Origin: Thermoanaerobaculum aquaticum
GTDB lineage: Bacteria; Acidobacteriota; UBA4820
DNA length: 49,324 nucleotides
Assembly: GCA_020722885.1 (NCBI GenBank)
Contig: DYJZ01000004.1
Span: forward strand, 1-49,324
Direction of reading: 5' to 3'
The notes under the pieces were generated by a model, which did no database searches, was not told the DNA's origin, and worked only from the letters and a program-made list of their open reading frames with translations. Positions 17,018-25,738 of the stretch are shown in pieces. Position 1 is the stretch's first letter; every line of letters begins with the position of its first letter. The position numbers and the translations under genes were made by a program.

Positions 17018-18325
17018 TCAATGATTGTATGGAATTTTTACTTTGAAGTGAGCTCCTTTTTCTTTATGAATTAGCAATATTTCACCTTTATTGGCTTCGA
17101 TAAGTTTTTTTACAATTGACAATCCAAGACCGGTTCCTTCTGGCTTGGTTGTGAAAAATACATCAAAAATTTTATCCCTTATTTCCTCAGGAATTCCAGG
17201 CCCGTAATCGATAAAATCTACTTCTGCCACTTTATCTCCGAAAAACAAATTTATATCAATCTTATTCTCTCCTTCTGATGCCTGAATTGCATTCAGAAGC
17301 AGGTTTGAGAAGATTATTCTAAGCATATTCTCATCTCCAGAGACTTCCCTCTCTTCTCCGCTTTCAGAAATAACTAATTCAATACCGTTTTCTTTTGCCT
17401 CTTCTAAATAGGTAAGACAGGTTTCTTTCACAAGGCTTTTTAAATTAACACTTCTGAATTCTGGCTCAAGAGGCTTTGAATACATAAGGAAGTCTCTCGT
17501 CAGTTTTTCAAGCCTCTTAATTTGATTAAGCATGGGTTTAATGGAGCCAAAAAGTTCCTCCTTATCGGTTCCTCCTTTTAATCCTTCTTCAAGCAACTGG
17601 ATGTTTAGTTTAAGAGTATTTAGAGGATTTTTTATTTCATGAGCAAGTCCTGAACTTAAAAGTCCAAGATATGAAAGTTTGTTTTGTTCCTCCGCTTCCT
17701 TTTGAATGATGCGGCTTTTTCTCAGGAGTTTTACTACATAAAGGAATGAAATAAACAGCATAAAAAATATCAGCGAAAGAAGAGTCGTGAATTTAAAAAT
17801 CATCTGCTTTCTAAAATCTTCTGCGAGCTTCAAAAGAACCTGGTCACTTATGTTTAGTACGGCTGTTCCCATTTTGCCCGGTGCAAGCTGGATGGGAACC
17901 TCAATCGGAACTTTGTTTCTTATTTCAACGCGAGATTGTCCTAAAGGAGGACCTTGAATCCCTGTTCCTGCAATAATTCCTCCCTGTCTTAGATAATCTT
18001 CCTGATGAATCAATTTTCCATCAGAGTCATAAATCTCGAGTGAATCAAAAATCTTCTTGTCAACCATAAACTGATTTAGCCTTGTTGTAACGATTTTTTC
18101 AAACTTAAATCCTTTGGCAATCTCAGTTTCAGGGATATTGGTGGTCATTTTTTCAAGTTCTGACCTGTAATGTTCAAGAGTTTTGAATACTTCTTTTTCA
18201 CCTAAGTCTTTTATAATAATGTAGCCGCCGGATGTCAGAATAGCAATAAAAAAGAGAGCAAAAAGAAGAGAAGCAATTATAAGTTCCTTCCTGAAAGCCT
18301 TTTCTGCAGGAGATTGTTTGTTCAT
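17018..18325 (-). CDS. Membrane sensor histidine kinase
   Basis: The 435-residue protein has an N-terminal transmembrane helix (LLFALFFIAILTSGGYIII), an extracytoplasmic region of about 150 residues, and a second helix near 185-205. The kinase core follows: the H-box LAHEIKNPLNTLKL with the phospho-accepting His, the N-box NLLLNAIQAS, and the ATP-binding DYGPGIPEEI and GTGLGLSIV motifs. It resembles NtrB/AtoS-type kinases. There is no response regulator in the window, so it is an orphan here. The ATG overlaps the aroC stop as ATGA. The signal sensed is unknown. Confidence 0.92.
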   Translation of the reverse strand: MNKQSPAEKAFRKELIIASLLFALFFIAILTSGGYIIIKDLGEKEVFKTLEHYRSELEKMTTNIPETEIAKGFKFEKIVTTRLNQFMVDKKIFDSLEIYDSDGKLIHQEDYLRQGGIIAGTGIQGPPLGQSRVEIRNKVPIEVPIQLAPGKMGTAVLNISDQVLLKLAEDFRKQMIFKFTTLLSLIFFMLFISFLYVVKLLRKSRIIQKEAEEQNKLSYLGLLSSGLAHEIKNPLNTLKLNIQLLEEGLKGGTDKEELFGSIKPMLNQIKRLEKLTRDFLMYSKPLEPEFRSVNLKSLVKETCLTYLEEAKENGIELVISESGEEREVSGDENMLRIIFSNLLLNAIQASEGENKIDINLFFGDKVAEVDFIDYGPGIPEEIRDKIFDVFFTTKPEGTGLGLSIVKKLIEANKGEILLIHKEKGAHFKVKIPYNH

Positions 18326-19452
18326 TTCGTTAACCTTTTCTTGTAATTTATAAAACTTGCCTTTACATCTTTTAATGAGTCTGAACCAAATTTCTCAAGG
18401 TAATTATTCATAAGAACAATTGCAAGTAACGATTCGCATATAACAGCGACAGGGGCTAAAGAGGTGGTATCACTTCTTGGAAATTGCGGACTTTCAATTT
18501 TCCTTGTTCTCAAATTTAGATGAGATTTTATATTTTTTGAGGAAGGGAGAGGCTTAGCAAAAACGGTAGCTTCAATATCTTCACCATTTGAAATGCCTCC
18601 TTCAATTCCTCCTGCAAGGTTTGTCTTTCTTTTGAAAAAAAACTTCCCATCATTTTGAATACGATCTTGAGCCTTTGAGCCTTCAAGAAAAACCGCTTTT
18701 TCAATATCTCCAATTAAAACCCCTTTAACAGAAGGAATGCTCATTAAATAATAAGCTATCTGTGCGTCAAGCCTTTTATCCCAGTTTGTGTAACTTCCAA
18801 TTCCAGGAACAACTCCACTTGCACAAACCCAGATTTTTCCTCCTAAAGTTTCGCCTCTCATTTTCAGGTTTTCAATTAGTTTTACTGCTTTGCTTAGTTC
18901 TTTAGAGTCAGCAAATGGGAATTCAGCTTTAAGTTTTCTTGCCTCCCTAAAAGTGATGCTTTTTGATGAAATAAGATTACCCACCTGAGTAATTGCTGAA
19001 GCAAAAGAAACATCAAATTGTGAAAGAAACATTTTTGCTATTGCGCCAGCGGCTACTCTTGCAGCAGTTTCTCTGCCACTTGCTCTTTCAATTACATTTC
19101 TTGTTTCTTCAAACCCAAATTTTATGGCTCCATTTAAATCAGCGTGCCCTGGGCGGCAGGTTAAGATATCCGTTTGAAGTTCAGATATCTCTTTATCGGT
19201 TAGCCCTTTATATTCACTGTTCAGAATTGAAATTACAACTGGGGCTCCTGTGGATAGTCCTTTGCGAACCCCGCCAAGAATCTCAAAATCCTCATTTTCA
19301 ATTTCCATTCTCGAACTTCTGCCGAGACATTTATCTCTTCTTTGAAGTTCTTTCAAAAGAAAGTTTTTATCTATCGGTATTCCTGCAGGAACACCCTCTA
19401 CAATCACAGAAAGAGACTTACCGTGAGATTCTCCACCTGTAAGAAAACGCAT
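18322..19452 (-). CDS. aroC: Chorismate synthase
   Basis: AroC forms chorismate from EPSP, the last step of the shikimate pathway, and needs reduced FMN. The N-terminus MRFLTGGESHGKSL is canonical, and RPGHADLNGAIKFG, the RASGRETAARVAAGA signature and the C-terminal FPRSDTTSLAPVAV are all present. The ATG at 19452 is about 5 nt after TGGAGG. It heads a leftward unit with the sensor kinase and ligA. No other aro gene is nearby. Confidence 0.98.
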   Translation of the reverse strand: MRFLTGGESHGKSLSVIVEGVPAGIPIDKNFLLKELQRRDKCLGRSSRMEIENEDFEILGGVRKGLSTGAPVVISILNSEYKGLTDKEISELQTDILTCRPGHADLNGAIKFGFEETRNVIERASGRETAARVAAGAIAKMFLSQFDVSFASAITQVGNLISSKSITFREARKLKAEFPFADSKELSKAVKLIENLKMRGETLGGKIWVCASGVVPGIGSYTNWDKRLDAQIAYYLMSIPSVKGVLIGDIEKAVFLEGSKAQDRIQNDGKFFFKRKTNLAGGIEGGISNGEDIEATVFAKPLPSSKNIKSHLNLRTRKIESPQFPRSDTTSLAPVAVICESLLAIVLMNNYLEKFGSDSLKDVKASFINYKKRLTK

Positions 19453-19468
19453 TAAACCTCCAGATTAA

Positions 19469-19496
19469 AATATACATCAATTCTTATAATATTCAA
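19469..19496 (-). promoter_or_regulatory. Candidate sigma-70 promoter for aroC
   Basis: On the minus strand TTGAAT (19496-19491) and TATATT (19474-19469) are 16 bases apart, just upstream of the aroC ribosome site. Matches are partial. Confidence 0.45.
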
Positions 19497-19531
19497 AAAC
19501 TTTTTCTCTATTTTTTAAAAACTCCCTCTGT

Positions 19532-19537
19532 TATAAT
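19532..19537 (+). promoter_or_regulatory. Candidate -10 box for the YfhO-like gene
   Basis: A perfect TATAAT lies 38 nt before the ATG at 19575, in the divergent gap with aroC. The -35 region at the right distance is only T-rich, so this call is weak. Confidence 0.4.
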
Positions 19538-19574
19538 AGTAAATTAAATTTTTGCTTTATTGGAAGGTTATTTG

Positions 19575-21626
19575 ATGAAGGAAAAGTTATCACCAAAGAG
19601 CAAAAAAGATATAGATAAAAAAAAGGAACAAAAAATAAAAGGTGGAAAAAGATTTCTTTATGCAACACCTTTCATTTCAATGATACTTCTTGTTTCTTCC
19701 GTTTACACCTTTTTTTCGCTTTTAGCAGGGAAAACCTTTCTCATTGGACTTGATTTTAAGAGGCTTTTTCTTTTTAGAATTGACTATTTAAAGGAATCCA
19801 TTGCAGGTGGTAATGGAATTCCCGGTTGGTATTCGAGAGAATTTTTGGGGACTCCCTTCTGGTCAAACATTCAGAACTTTCCTTTAATACCTACAAGATT
19901 TGTTTTTTATGTTATGGATACAGCCCATGCTTACGCCATTGTTGTACTTATCTCAGCTTTACTTAGTGCAGTTTTCACATATCTTTATACAAGAAAATGC
20001 GGATTAAATCCTGTTGCATCTGCCGCTTCGGGGTGGACATTTGCCTGCTCGGGATTTTTTGCCTCAAGAATATGGGTTGGTCATTTGAGTTTAATAGAAT
20101 CATTCTTTTCACTGCCTTTGCTCCTCTGGCTTACAGAGAGTTTTTTTAGCCATAAGCAGGGGGAGAAACAATCATCCATTTTTTTTGTTGCAATTGTATT
20201 ATCAACTTTCCTTATTTCTCTTTCCGGTCATCCACAAATTCCTTTTTATGCGATTGTAACAACAGTTTTATATGTTCTCTGGAAGGAAAGGAGCAGTCGC
20301 TCCTATATTCTTCTTGCAGGAATGGCATCAGGGATTTTATCCTCTCTTGTTTTGTGGTATCCCTTCATAAGACTTGTTTTAAGAAGTACGAGAGTTCTGA
20401 ATCTTAATCCCCCAGAAAACAACATTTTTTTTCCATATGGAAGATTGAAAGCATTCCTCCTGCCATGGGCGGATGGCTGGACAGGGCTTCCATCACGAGG
20501 CGCAACAGATACTTTTACAAAATACCCCAACAATGGTTTTTTCTGGGACACAATATGTTATTGCGGTGTAATGCCACTTATTATGATTTTGTTGGTAGCA
20601 CTCTTTTATTTTTTTAAAAAAAGGATGCCCGGGAAAAAGAGCCTCTTTTTTGGTTTAATTTCGATTATTTCAATAATTACAGCGTTTCCTTTCACAAAAA
20701 TATTTTACGATAAAATCCCTTTAACACTTTTCAGGAGTCCATCAAGGCAAATCTACATAGTTTCATTTTGCATTGCTCTTGGTTTTGGTTTTTCAATTAA
20801 TTATTTCCTGGAAATTTTTGGTGAGAAGAAGATAAAAAAATGGGCTTTTGCCCTGATTCTCATAATGCTTGCGCTCCATTTTTACGATTTAAGAAAGCAT
20901 GACAGGTATTTCGTTGGGGTTGCATTGCATGGCAGGGGACTACCCTGTGCAGAATTGAAAAGTTACCTGAAAGATACTGTAAAGGACGGGAGGGTAGCGA
21001 TAGACTATCCTTTATTTCTTGAAGAAAACAGAAAATATGATGATGTTGGTTTTTTTGATTCAATTGTTCTTGCCTCTACTTACAAATCTGTTTTAGAAAT
21101 GATTGGAAAAGATCCTTCAGAGAATCTTGAAGAACTCTTTAGCTCAACACTGAAAGTTGATGTTCTTAAAAAATTATGTGCAAGAGTTGTGGTAAGTAGT
21201 CTTGAAAGGAAAGATTTGCCTTTTGTTGCAACCATAGAGGAAAAATTCAATGTCTATGAAGTTCCCGATTCAGACCCCCGTGTTTCTTTTGTTTCAAAAG
21301 AGAGACAGGATAATCAGAATTCAAGAGTCCATTATAAAAGAATTTCAGGTGACAAAATTGAAATTGAAGTTGATGAAAAAACGGATGGTTTTTTAAAAAT
21401 AGTTGAATCTTATGATACAGGCTGGACTTCTTATATTGATGGCTTAAAAACTCCGATTGAAAAGTTAGATGGTTTTATGATGAAAGTAAATGTGCCTGAA
21501 GGGAATCATAAGGTTATTCTTGAGTATAAAACACCCGGCGCAGTTGAAGGAGCGGTAATGTCTGTTTTTGGGATAGTTCTTTTTATTAGTATTTTGGTCT
21601 ATGGAAGGAAGAAAAAGATAATATGA
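19575..21626 (+). CDS. YfhO-family multi-spanning membrane protein
   Basis: About 12 hydrophobic segments occupy residues 25-450, followed by an extracytoplasmic domain and a last helix near the C-terminus (VMSVFGIVLFISILVYG). The ending SYDTGWTSYIDGLKTPIEK, then VPEGNHKVILEYKTPG, is the hallmark of the YfhO family, GT-C-like proteins linked in Firmicutes to glycosylation of envelope polymers. The N-terminal cytosolic tail is very Lys-rich. The ATG at 19575 follows GGAAGG; the TTG at 19560 is less likely. A glycan-related role is inferred from the family and from the hydrolase gene that follows. Confidence 0.85.
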   Translation: MKEKLSPKSKKDIDKKKEQKIKGGKRFLYATPFISMILLVSSVYTFFSLLAGKTFLIGLDFKRLFLFRIDYLKESIAGGNGIPGWYSREFLGTPFWSNIQNFPLIPTRFVFYVMDTAHAYAIVVLISALLSAVFTYLYTRKCGLNPVASAASGWTFACSGFFASRIWVGHLSLIESFFSLPLLLWLTESFFSHKQGEKQSSIFFVAIVLSTFLISLSGHPQIPFYAIVTTVLYVLWKERSSRSYILLAGMASGILSSLVLWYPFIRLVLRSTRVLNLNPPENNIFFPYGRLKAFLLPWADGWTGLPSRGATDTFTKYPNNGFFWDTICYCGVMPLIMILLVALFYFFKKRMPGKKSLFFGLISIISIITAFPFTKIFYDKIPLTLFRSPSRQIYIVSFCIALGFGFSINYFLEIFGEKKIKKWAFALILIMLALHFYDLRKHDRYFVGVALHGRGLPCAELKSYLKDTVKDGRVAIDYPLFLEENRKYDDVGFFDSIVLASTYKSVLEMIGKDPSENLEELFSSTLKVDVLKKLCARVVVSSLERKDLPFVATIEEKFNVYEVPDSDPRVSFVSKERQDNQNSRVHYKRISGDKIEIEVDEKTDGFLKIVESYDTGWTSYIDGLKTPIEKLDGFMMKVNVPEGNHKVILEYKTPGAVEGAVMSVFGIVLFISILVYGRKKKII

Positions 21627-21680
21627 AAATTAGAATTTTTAATTTAATTTTGATAAAGTAATAACTGGAGAGAAGAAAGT

Positions 21681-22661
21681 ATGAAGAGATCACTTTTTTT
21701 TGCTTTAGTTTTTCTTTTTACTCTGAAAACGACAGATATTTTAGAGCAAACAAAAGTTACACTCGGTTTGTACCCCCAAATTGGTGTTAACTGCCATATT
21801 CCCAAAGAGCAGGACCTTGATTTGATTAAAGAGGCTCAAATTGGATGGATAAGGATCGACCTTACCTGGAATATTGTAGAACCAAAACCAAAGCAGTACC
21901 GGTGGGATATGGTTGACAGGGTTGTTAAGAATGCTGAAGAAAGAAACATAGACATTCTTGCTATTCTTGGCTACTGTCCTGAATGGGCGGCTTTAAACGG
22001 AAACATTCACGATCCACCGAGAGATGTGGAGGAATGGGAAGAGTTTGTAAAGACAATAGTAGGAAAATACAAAGGAAGGATAAAGTATTGGACACTCTGG
22101 AACGAACCAAATAGCAGAACATTTTTTAGGGGGGATATTGATCAGTTCATTGAAGAAGTTTTTATTCCAGGCATTAAGGCAGCAAAAGAGGCAAATCCAG
22201 ATGCAAAAATTGTTGGTCCAGACCTTGCTCACCTGAAAGGGGCAAAATGGGATTTCTGGCTTGAAGAGATATTGAAAAGAGCAGGAAGTCAGATTGATGT
22301 GATTTCTCACCATTGTTATAAGAGTAAGCCTAAAAAAGTAAAAAGAAACCTTCAAGGGTTTGTTCCTCCCTGGGAACCTCCTGCGGTAAAAAAGATCCTT
22401 CAAAAAACGGGATGTGACCATAAACCATTCTGGTTGACGGAAGTTGGTTTTCGGTCTAACAAACTCGGAGATGACAAACAGGGGGAGTATCTTGGAAAAT
22501 TTCTTGAACTGAATGAAAAAATGGGCTGGATAGACAAAGTTTTTATATATGAGTTAAGAGATTCACCTTTGGAGCCTGGCTACGGAATTGTTAGCAATGA
22601 CAGAAGTCCAAAACCAGCTTATTTCAGGATAAAGGAATATATAAACAAAAGGCTTTTATAA
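21681..22661 (+). CDS. Secreted glycoside hydrolase-like protein, clan GH-A TIM barrel
   Basis: A signal-like hydrophobic N-terminus (SLFFALVFLFTL) precedes a TIM-barrel domain. The WTLWNEPN motif supplies the Asn-Glu acid/base pair of clan GH-A. FWLTEVGF near residue 254 supplies the candidate nucleophile Glu, so both catalytic residues are present. The N-terminal IGVNCHIPKEQDLDLIKEAQ region resembles GH39/GH5-like bacterial proteins. The substrate cannot be read from the sequence. The gene lies 54 nt after the YfhO-like gene and 20 nt before the bactofilin, which suggests an envelope or exopolysaccharide role. Confidence 0.82.
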   Translation: MKRSLFFALVFLFTLKTTDILEQTKVTLGLYPQIGVNCHIPKEQDLDLIKEAQIGWIRIDLTWNIVEPKPKQYRWDMVDRVVKNAEERNIDILAILGYCPEWAALNGNIHDPPRDVEEWEEFVKTIVGKYKGRIKYWTLWNEPNSRTFFRGDIDQFIEEVFIPGIKAAKEANPDAKIVGPDLAHLKGAKWDFWLEEILKRAGSQIDVISHHCYKSKPKKVKRNLQGFVPPWEPPAVKKILQKTGCDHKPFWLTEVGFRSNKLGDDKQGEYLGKFLELNEKMGWIDKVFIYELRDSPLEPGYGIVSNDRSPKPAYFRIKEYINKRLL

Positions 22662-22681
22662 GCTTTTTGGAGCGAACCAAT

Positions 22682-23020
22682 ATGGCTTTGATATTTGGAA
22701 GAAAAAAGAAAGAAGAGCCCCAATTTTCTGAATTTGGGCAGGATTCTCATTTTGAAGGTGAAATTAATTCAAAAAACCTTCTTATCATAAATGGAGTAGT
22801 TAAAGGCATCTTAAAAGGTGAAAAAAGTATTGAAACTGGTGATAAATCTCAAATTGATGCAAGAATGGTTTGTAGTAATGCTATTATAAAAGGAGGTTTT
22901 AAAGGAGACATAGATGCTGAATATGTCTTAATAGGTGGAACAGCGAGAGTTGAAGGACAGATTAAGACAAAAAAAATAAAAATAGAAAAGGGGGCTGTTT
23001 TCAACGGCAGAATCTTATAA
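22682..23020 (+). CDS. Bactofilin family cytoskeletal protein
   Basis: Bactofilins form short right-handed beta-helix subunits that polymerise without nucleotide and localise envelope enzymes. The 112-residue product has the expected pattern: a short basic tail (GRKKKEEP), then repeating hydrophobic beta strands with Gly turns (FEGEINSKNLLIINGVVKG, then GGTARVEGQIKTKKI, then GAVFNGRI). The ATG at 22682 is about 10 nt after TTGGAG; the TTG in the track is upstream of that site. Adjacent envelope genes suit a scaffold for cell-wall or polysaccharide enzymes. Confidence 0.92.
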   Translation: MALIFGRKKKEEPQFSEFGQDSHFEGEINSKNLLIINGVVKGILKGEKSIETGDKSQIDARMVCSNAIIKGGFKGDIDAEYVLIGGTARVEGQIKTKKIKIEKGAVFNGRIL

Positions 23021-23022
23021 AA

Positions 23023-23646
23023 ATGTTATTTTATGCAATTTCAGATAGAAGCCTTGACAAAAATAGTTCTTTGTATCTCCAACTAAAAAAATATATTTCA
23101 CTTGGTGTTAACTGGATTTTAATAAGAGAAAAAGATCTAAATGACAAGCAGATATATTTGAATGTCCTGAGAATTGCTCCCTATGCAAGAGAGAAAAATA
23201 TAAAACTGTTTGTAAGTGGAAGGGCTGACATTGCTTATTTAAGTGGGGCTGACGGTGTCCACCTTCCATCAGATTCTATTTTAGTGAGCGAAGTGAAGAA
23301 AAAGTTCAAGAAACTGATTGTTGTAAAAAGTTGTCATTCAGTAGGCGAAATAAAAAGAGCAGAGAAGGAAGGTGCCGATGCGGTAACCCTGAGCCCCATA
23401 TTTGAGCCCCAATCAAAAAAGGGGTTGCTTAAACCAGCTGGCATTGAGTATCTTATTAAAGCGATTGCAACTTCAAAAATTCCGGTAATTGCACTGGGAG
23501 GGATTTCAGAGAAAAACATTCTTTCTGTTTCCAGGACCGGTGTTTATGGTATAGCAGCAGTGAATTTTTTTAATGAAATTGACAGAAGAAAGTTTCATAA
23601 AATAAAAGAGATTGTTAAAGAAGGGAGAATAAATGAAAAAAAATAG
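23023..23646 (+). CDS. ThiE/TenI-like TIM-barrel protein
   Basis: The fold signature is clear: ILIREKDL, GADGVHLPSD, KSCHSVGEIKRAEKEGAD, LSPIFEP with SKKG, and PVIALGGIS, matching the thiamine phosphate synthase/TenI superfamily. Two conserved ThiE positions look altered: the usual ND after the third strand is SG (VSGRAD), and GQxD after GVHL is PSDS. The SCHS motif is more TenI-like. It may therefore be a divergent thiamine phosphate synthase or a TenI-type isomerase. No other thiamine gene or TPP riboswitch is near. It overlaps the next gene by 14 nt. Confidence 0.75.
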   Translation: MLFYAISDRSLDKNSSLYLQLKKYISLGVNWILIREKDLNDKQIYLNVLRIAPYAREKNIKLFVSGRADIAYLSGADGVHLPSDSILVSEVKKKFKKLIVVKSCHSVGEIKRAEKEGADAVTLSPIFEPQSKKGLLKPAGIEYLIKAIATSKIPVIALGGISEKNILSVSRTGVYGIAAVNFFNEIDRRKFHKIKEIVKEGRINEKK

Positions 23647-24823
23647 CAAAGAAAATTCACAAACTTTATGTATTCACTCTGGAGGTGAGCCTGATCCGGT
23701 TTATGGAGCGGTTATGCCACCTATTTATCAAACTTCAACTTTTACTTTTAAGTCTGCAGAGCAGGGTGGTAGAAGATTTGCAGGAAAAGAAAAAGGATAC
23801 ATTTACACAAGACTTGGCAATCCCACAATAAATGCTCTCGAAAACGCTGTAGCATCTCTTGAATGTGGAAAGTATGCATTAGCAACATCAACAGGAATGT
23901 CCGCGGTCTCAACGATATTTTTTGCACTCTGTTCGGCAGGGGACCACATCGTTGCAAGCTCTGCCCTTTACGGAGCAACGAGGGTTTTTCTTGAAAATGA
24001 GCTTCAAAGGTTTGGAATTACCACCACATTTGTTGACACAAGCCGTAAAAAAGAGGTTGAGAAGGCATTTCAGAAAAACACTAAAATATTATACATTGAA
24101 ACTCCAACCAATCCAACTCTTAGAATTTCTGACATTAAATGGTGTGCAGATTATGCTCATAAACATAAGGCAATTCTTGCTGTTGACAATACTTTTTTAA
24201 GTCCAATTCTTCAAAAACCACTTCTTTTAGGTGCTGACATTGTTCTTCACTCTGTAACAAAATTTTTAAATGGCCATTCAGATGTGGTAGGTGGCATAAT
24301 TGTTTTCAACGATGAGGATTTGAAAGAAAAGGTCTCAAAGACCCTTAAGCATTTAGGTGGAACAATGGATCCCCATCAGGCGTATCTTGTTTTTAGGGGA
24401 ATTAAGACGCTTGCTCTTAGGGTTCTCAGCGCTCAGGAAAATGCCAGAAAGGTTGCGAAATTTCTTAAAAATCATAAGGCTGTTCAGAAAGTAATTTACC
24501 CAGAATTTGAAAAAGATCCAGAAATTAAAAAAGTAATCAAAAAGCAGATGAATGGCCCTGGGGCACTTATCTCTTTTGAATTAAAGGGAGGTTTTGAAGC
24601 GGGGAAAAAACTTCTAAATAGTGTAAAAATTATGACACTTGCGGTTTCTCTCGGAGGAGTTGAAAGTTTGATTCAACATCCTGCTTCTATGACCCATTCG
24701 GGAGTAAAAAGAGAAGAAAGGATTAAAGCGGGAATAACAGACGGCCTTGTAAGGCTTTCGGTTGGTTGCGAATCATTCGAAGATCTAAGTGAAGATTTGA
24801 AAAGGGCACTTGAAAAGGTTTAA
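23633..24823 (+). CDS. Trans-sulfuration PLP enzyme (cystathionine gamma-synthase / methionine gamma-lyase family)
   Basis: The 396-residue product has the Cys/Met-metabolism PLP fold: YQTSTFTF, the GYIYTRLGNPT phosphate-binding segment from the partner subunit, STGMSAVST, YIETPTNPTLR, and the PLP lysine in HSVTKFLNGHSD. The C-terminal SLGGVESLIQHPASMTHS is typical. Family members act as cystathionine gamma-synthase, gamma-lyase, O-acetylhomoserine sulfhydrylase or methionine gamma-lyase. The position equivalent to the catalytic Cys of methionine gamma-lyase (LYGC) reads LYGA, which argues against strict MGL activity. The exact reaction is unresolved. It ends convergent with tatD. Confidence 0.88.
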   Translation: MKKNSKENSQTLCIHSGGEPDPVYGAVMPPIYQTSTFTFKSAEQGGRRFAGKEKGYIYTRLGNPTINALENAVASLECGKYALATSTGMSAVSTIFFALCSAGDHIVASSALYGATRVFLENELQRFGITTTFVDTSRKKEVEKAFQKNTKILYIETPTNPTLRISDIKWCADYAHKHKAILAVDNTFLSPILQKPLLLGADIVLHSVTKFLNGHSDVVGGIIVFNDEDLKEKVSKTLKHLGGTMDPHQAYLVFRGIKTLALRVLSAQENARKVAKFLKNHKAVQKVIYPEFEKDPEIKKVIKKQMNGPGALISFELKGGFEAGKKLLNSVKIMTLAVSLGGVESLIQHPASMTHSGVKREERIKAGITDGLVRLSVGCESFEDLSEDLKRALEKV

Positions 24824-24825
24824 AG

Positions 24826-24956
24826 GCAAGAGCTTTTGATGCCCTTGCATTTTAAAAAAATTGAAATTATATTATTAGTAACTCGGTAATTGTGTAGCGA
24901 TTTTAGTAACCGAGTCCCTCCAAGGGCGGCGGAATACCCCCCCATTCCAGCCGCCC
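24826..24956. other. Three successive hairpins in a convergent gap; terminator-like
   Basis: Between the PLP enzyme (+) and tatD (-). Hairpin 1: GCAAGAGC with GCCCTTGC (24826-24848, one mismatch), then ATTTTAAAA. Hairpin 2: ACTCGGT (24881-24887) with ACCGAGT (24909-24915). Hairpin 3: GGGCGGCGGAAT with ATTCC-A-GCCGCCC (24924-24956), 12 pairs and one bulge, followed by ATTATTTT. Hairpin 3 is unusually GC-rich for this region. It could terminate the + strand gene; I see no T-run serving the minus strand. Confidence 0.5.
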
Positions 24957-24984
24957 ATTATTTTCAATCAAAGTAGGGATGGCT

Positions 24985-25737
24985 TTATTTGAGTCTGAAA
25001 AACATAATTGAGTTGTCAAGGGTTTTTTGAAAGAAATCTTCTTCATTTCTGGAGAGAAATTGAGCAAGAAACTTTGCTGTTTCTTTTACAAACAAAGGTT
25101 CGCACCTTTTTCCTCTAAAAGGAACTGGAGCCAGATAGGGAGAGTCTGTCTCAATAAGCATTTTGTCCTCCGGAACTATTTTTGCAGCCTCTTTTATTTT
25201 GTCTGCGTTTTTAAAAGTCACTATTCCTGAGAAAGAGATATAAAATCCTGCTTTAAGAAATTCTTCAGCCTCTTTTACCCCGTATGTGAAACAGTGAATA
25301 ACAACAGGAACTTTAACTTCTTTAAGTAACGCCAGAGTATCATCAAAGGAGTCTCTTGAATGAATAATTAATGGAAGATTGAACTCTTCTGCCATGATAA
25401 TTTGTTTTTCAAATGCCATTATTTGCTCTTCTTTTGTCGAAATGAAATAGTGATAATCAATACCTGTCTCACCGATTGCGGAAACCCGTTTTGTGCTTAA
25501 AAATTTTTTGAGAAGTTCGGTTGATTCTTCGTTTAAAAATTTTGCATCGTGAGGTGAAAAGCCGAGAGCAACAAAAATATTAAATTTGCCTGCTATTTCT
25601 ATGCTTTTTCCCCATTCGTCTGGCGAGGCAGCAACTGTGACCATCTCAATATTATTGTTTTTTGCCCTCGAGATAACACCATCAAGGTCCTTTTCAAAGT
25701 CATCCATTGCAAGGTGGCAGTGAGTGTCAAAAAGCAT
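24985..25737 (-). CDS. tatD: TatD-family metal-dependent hydrolase
   Basis: TatD enzymes are TIM-barrel, two-metal DNases. The N-terminal metal ligands are in FDTHCHL, the metal-binding Glu in GETGIDYHY, and further His ligands are in IIHSRDSFDD and VIHCFTYG. ETDSPYLAPVPFRGKRCEP is the family C-terminal signature. I chose the ATG at 25737, which gives the canonical MLFDTHCHL start with AAGG 5 nt before; the TTG at 25749 is inside the upstream gene. It is the last gene of a leftward unit. Confidence 0.94.
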   Translation of the reverse strand: MLFDTHCHLAMDDFEKDLDGVISRAKNNNIEMVTVAASPDEWGKSIEIAGKFNIFVALGFSPHDAKFLNEESTELLKKFLSTKRVSAIGETGIDYHYFISTKEEQIMAFEKQIIMAEEFNLPLIIHSRDSFDDTLALLKEVKVPVVIHCFTYGVKEAEEFLKAGFYISFSGIVTFKNADKIKEAAKIVPEDKMLIETDSPYLAPVPFRGKRCEPLFVKETAKFLAQFLSRNEEDFFQKTLDNSIMFFRLK

Positions 25738-25738
25738 T

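Noticed and set aside
23000-23030. TPP riboswitch ahead of the ThiE/TenI-like gene
   Set aside because: Only 2 nt separate it from the bactofilin gene.
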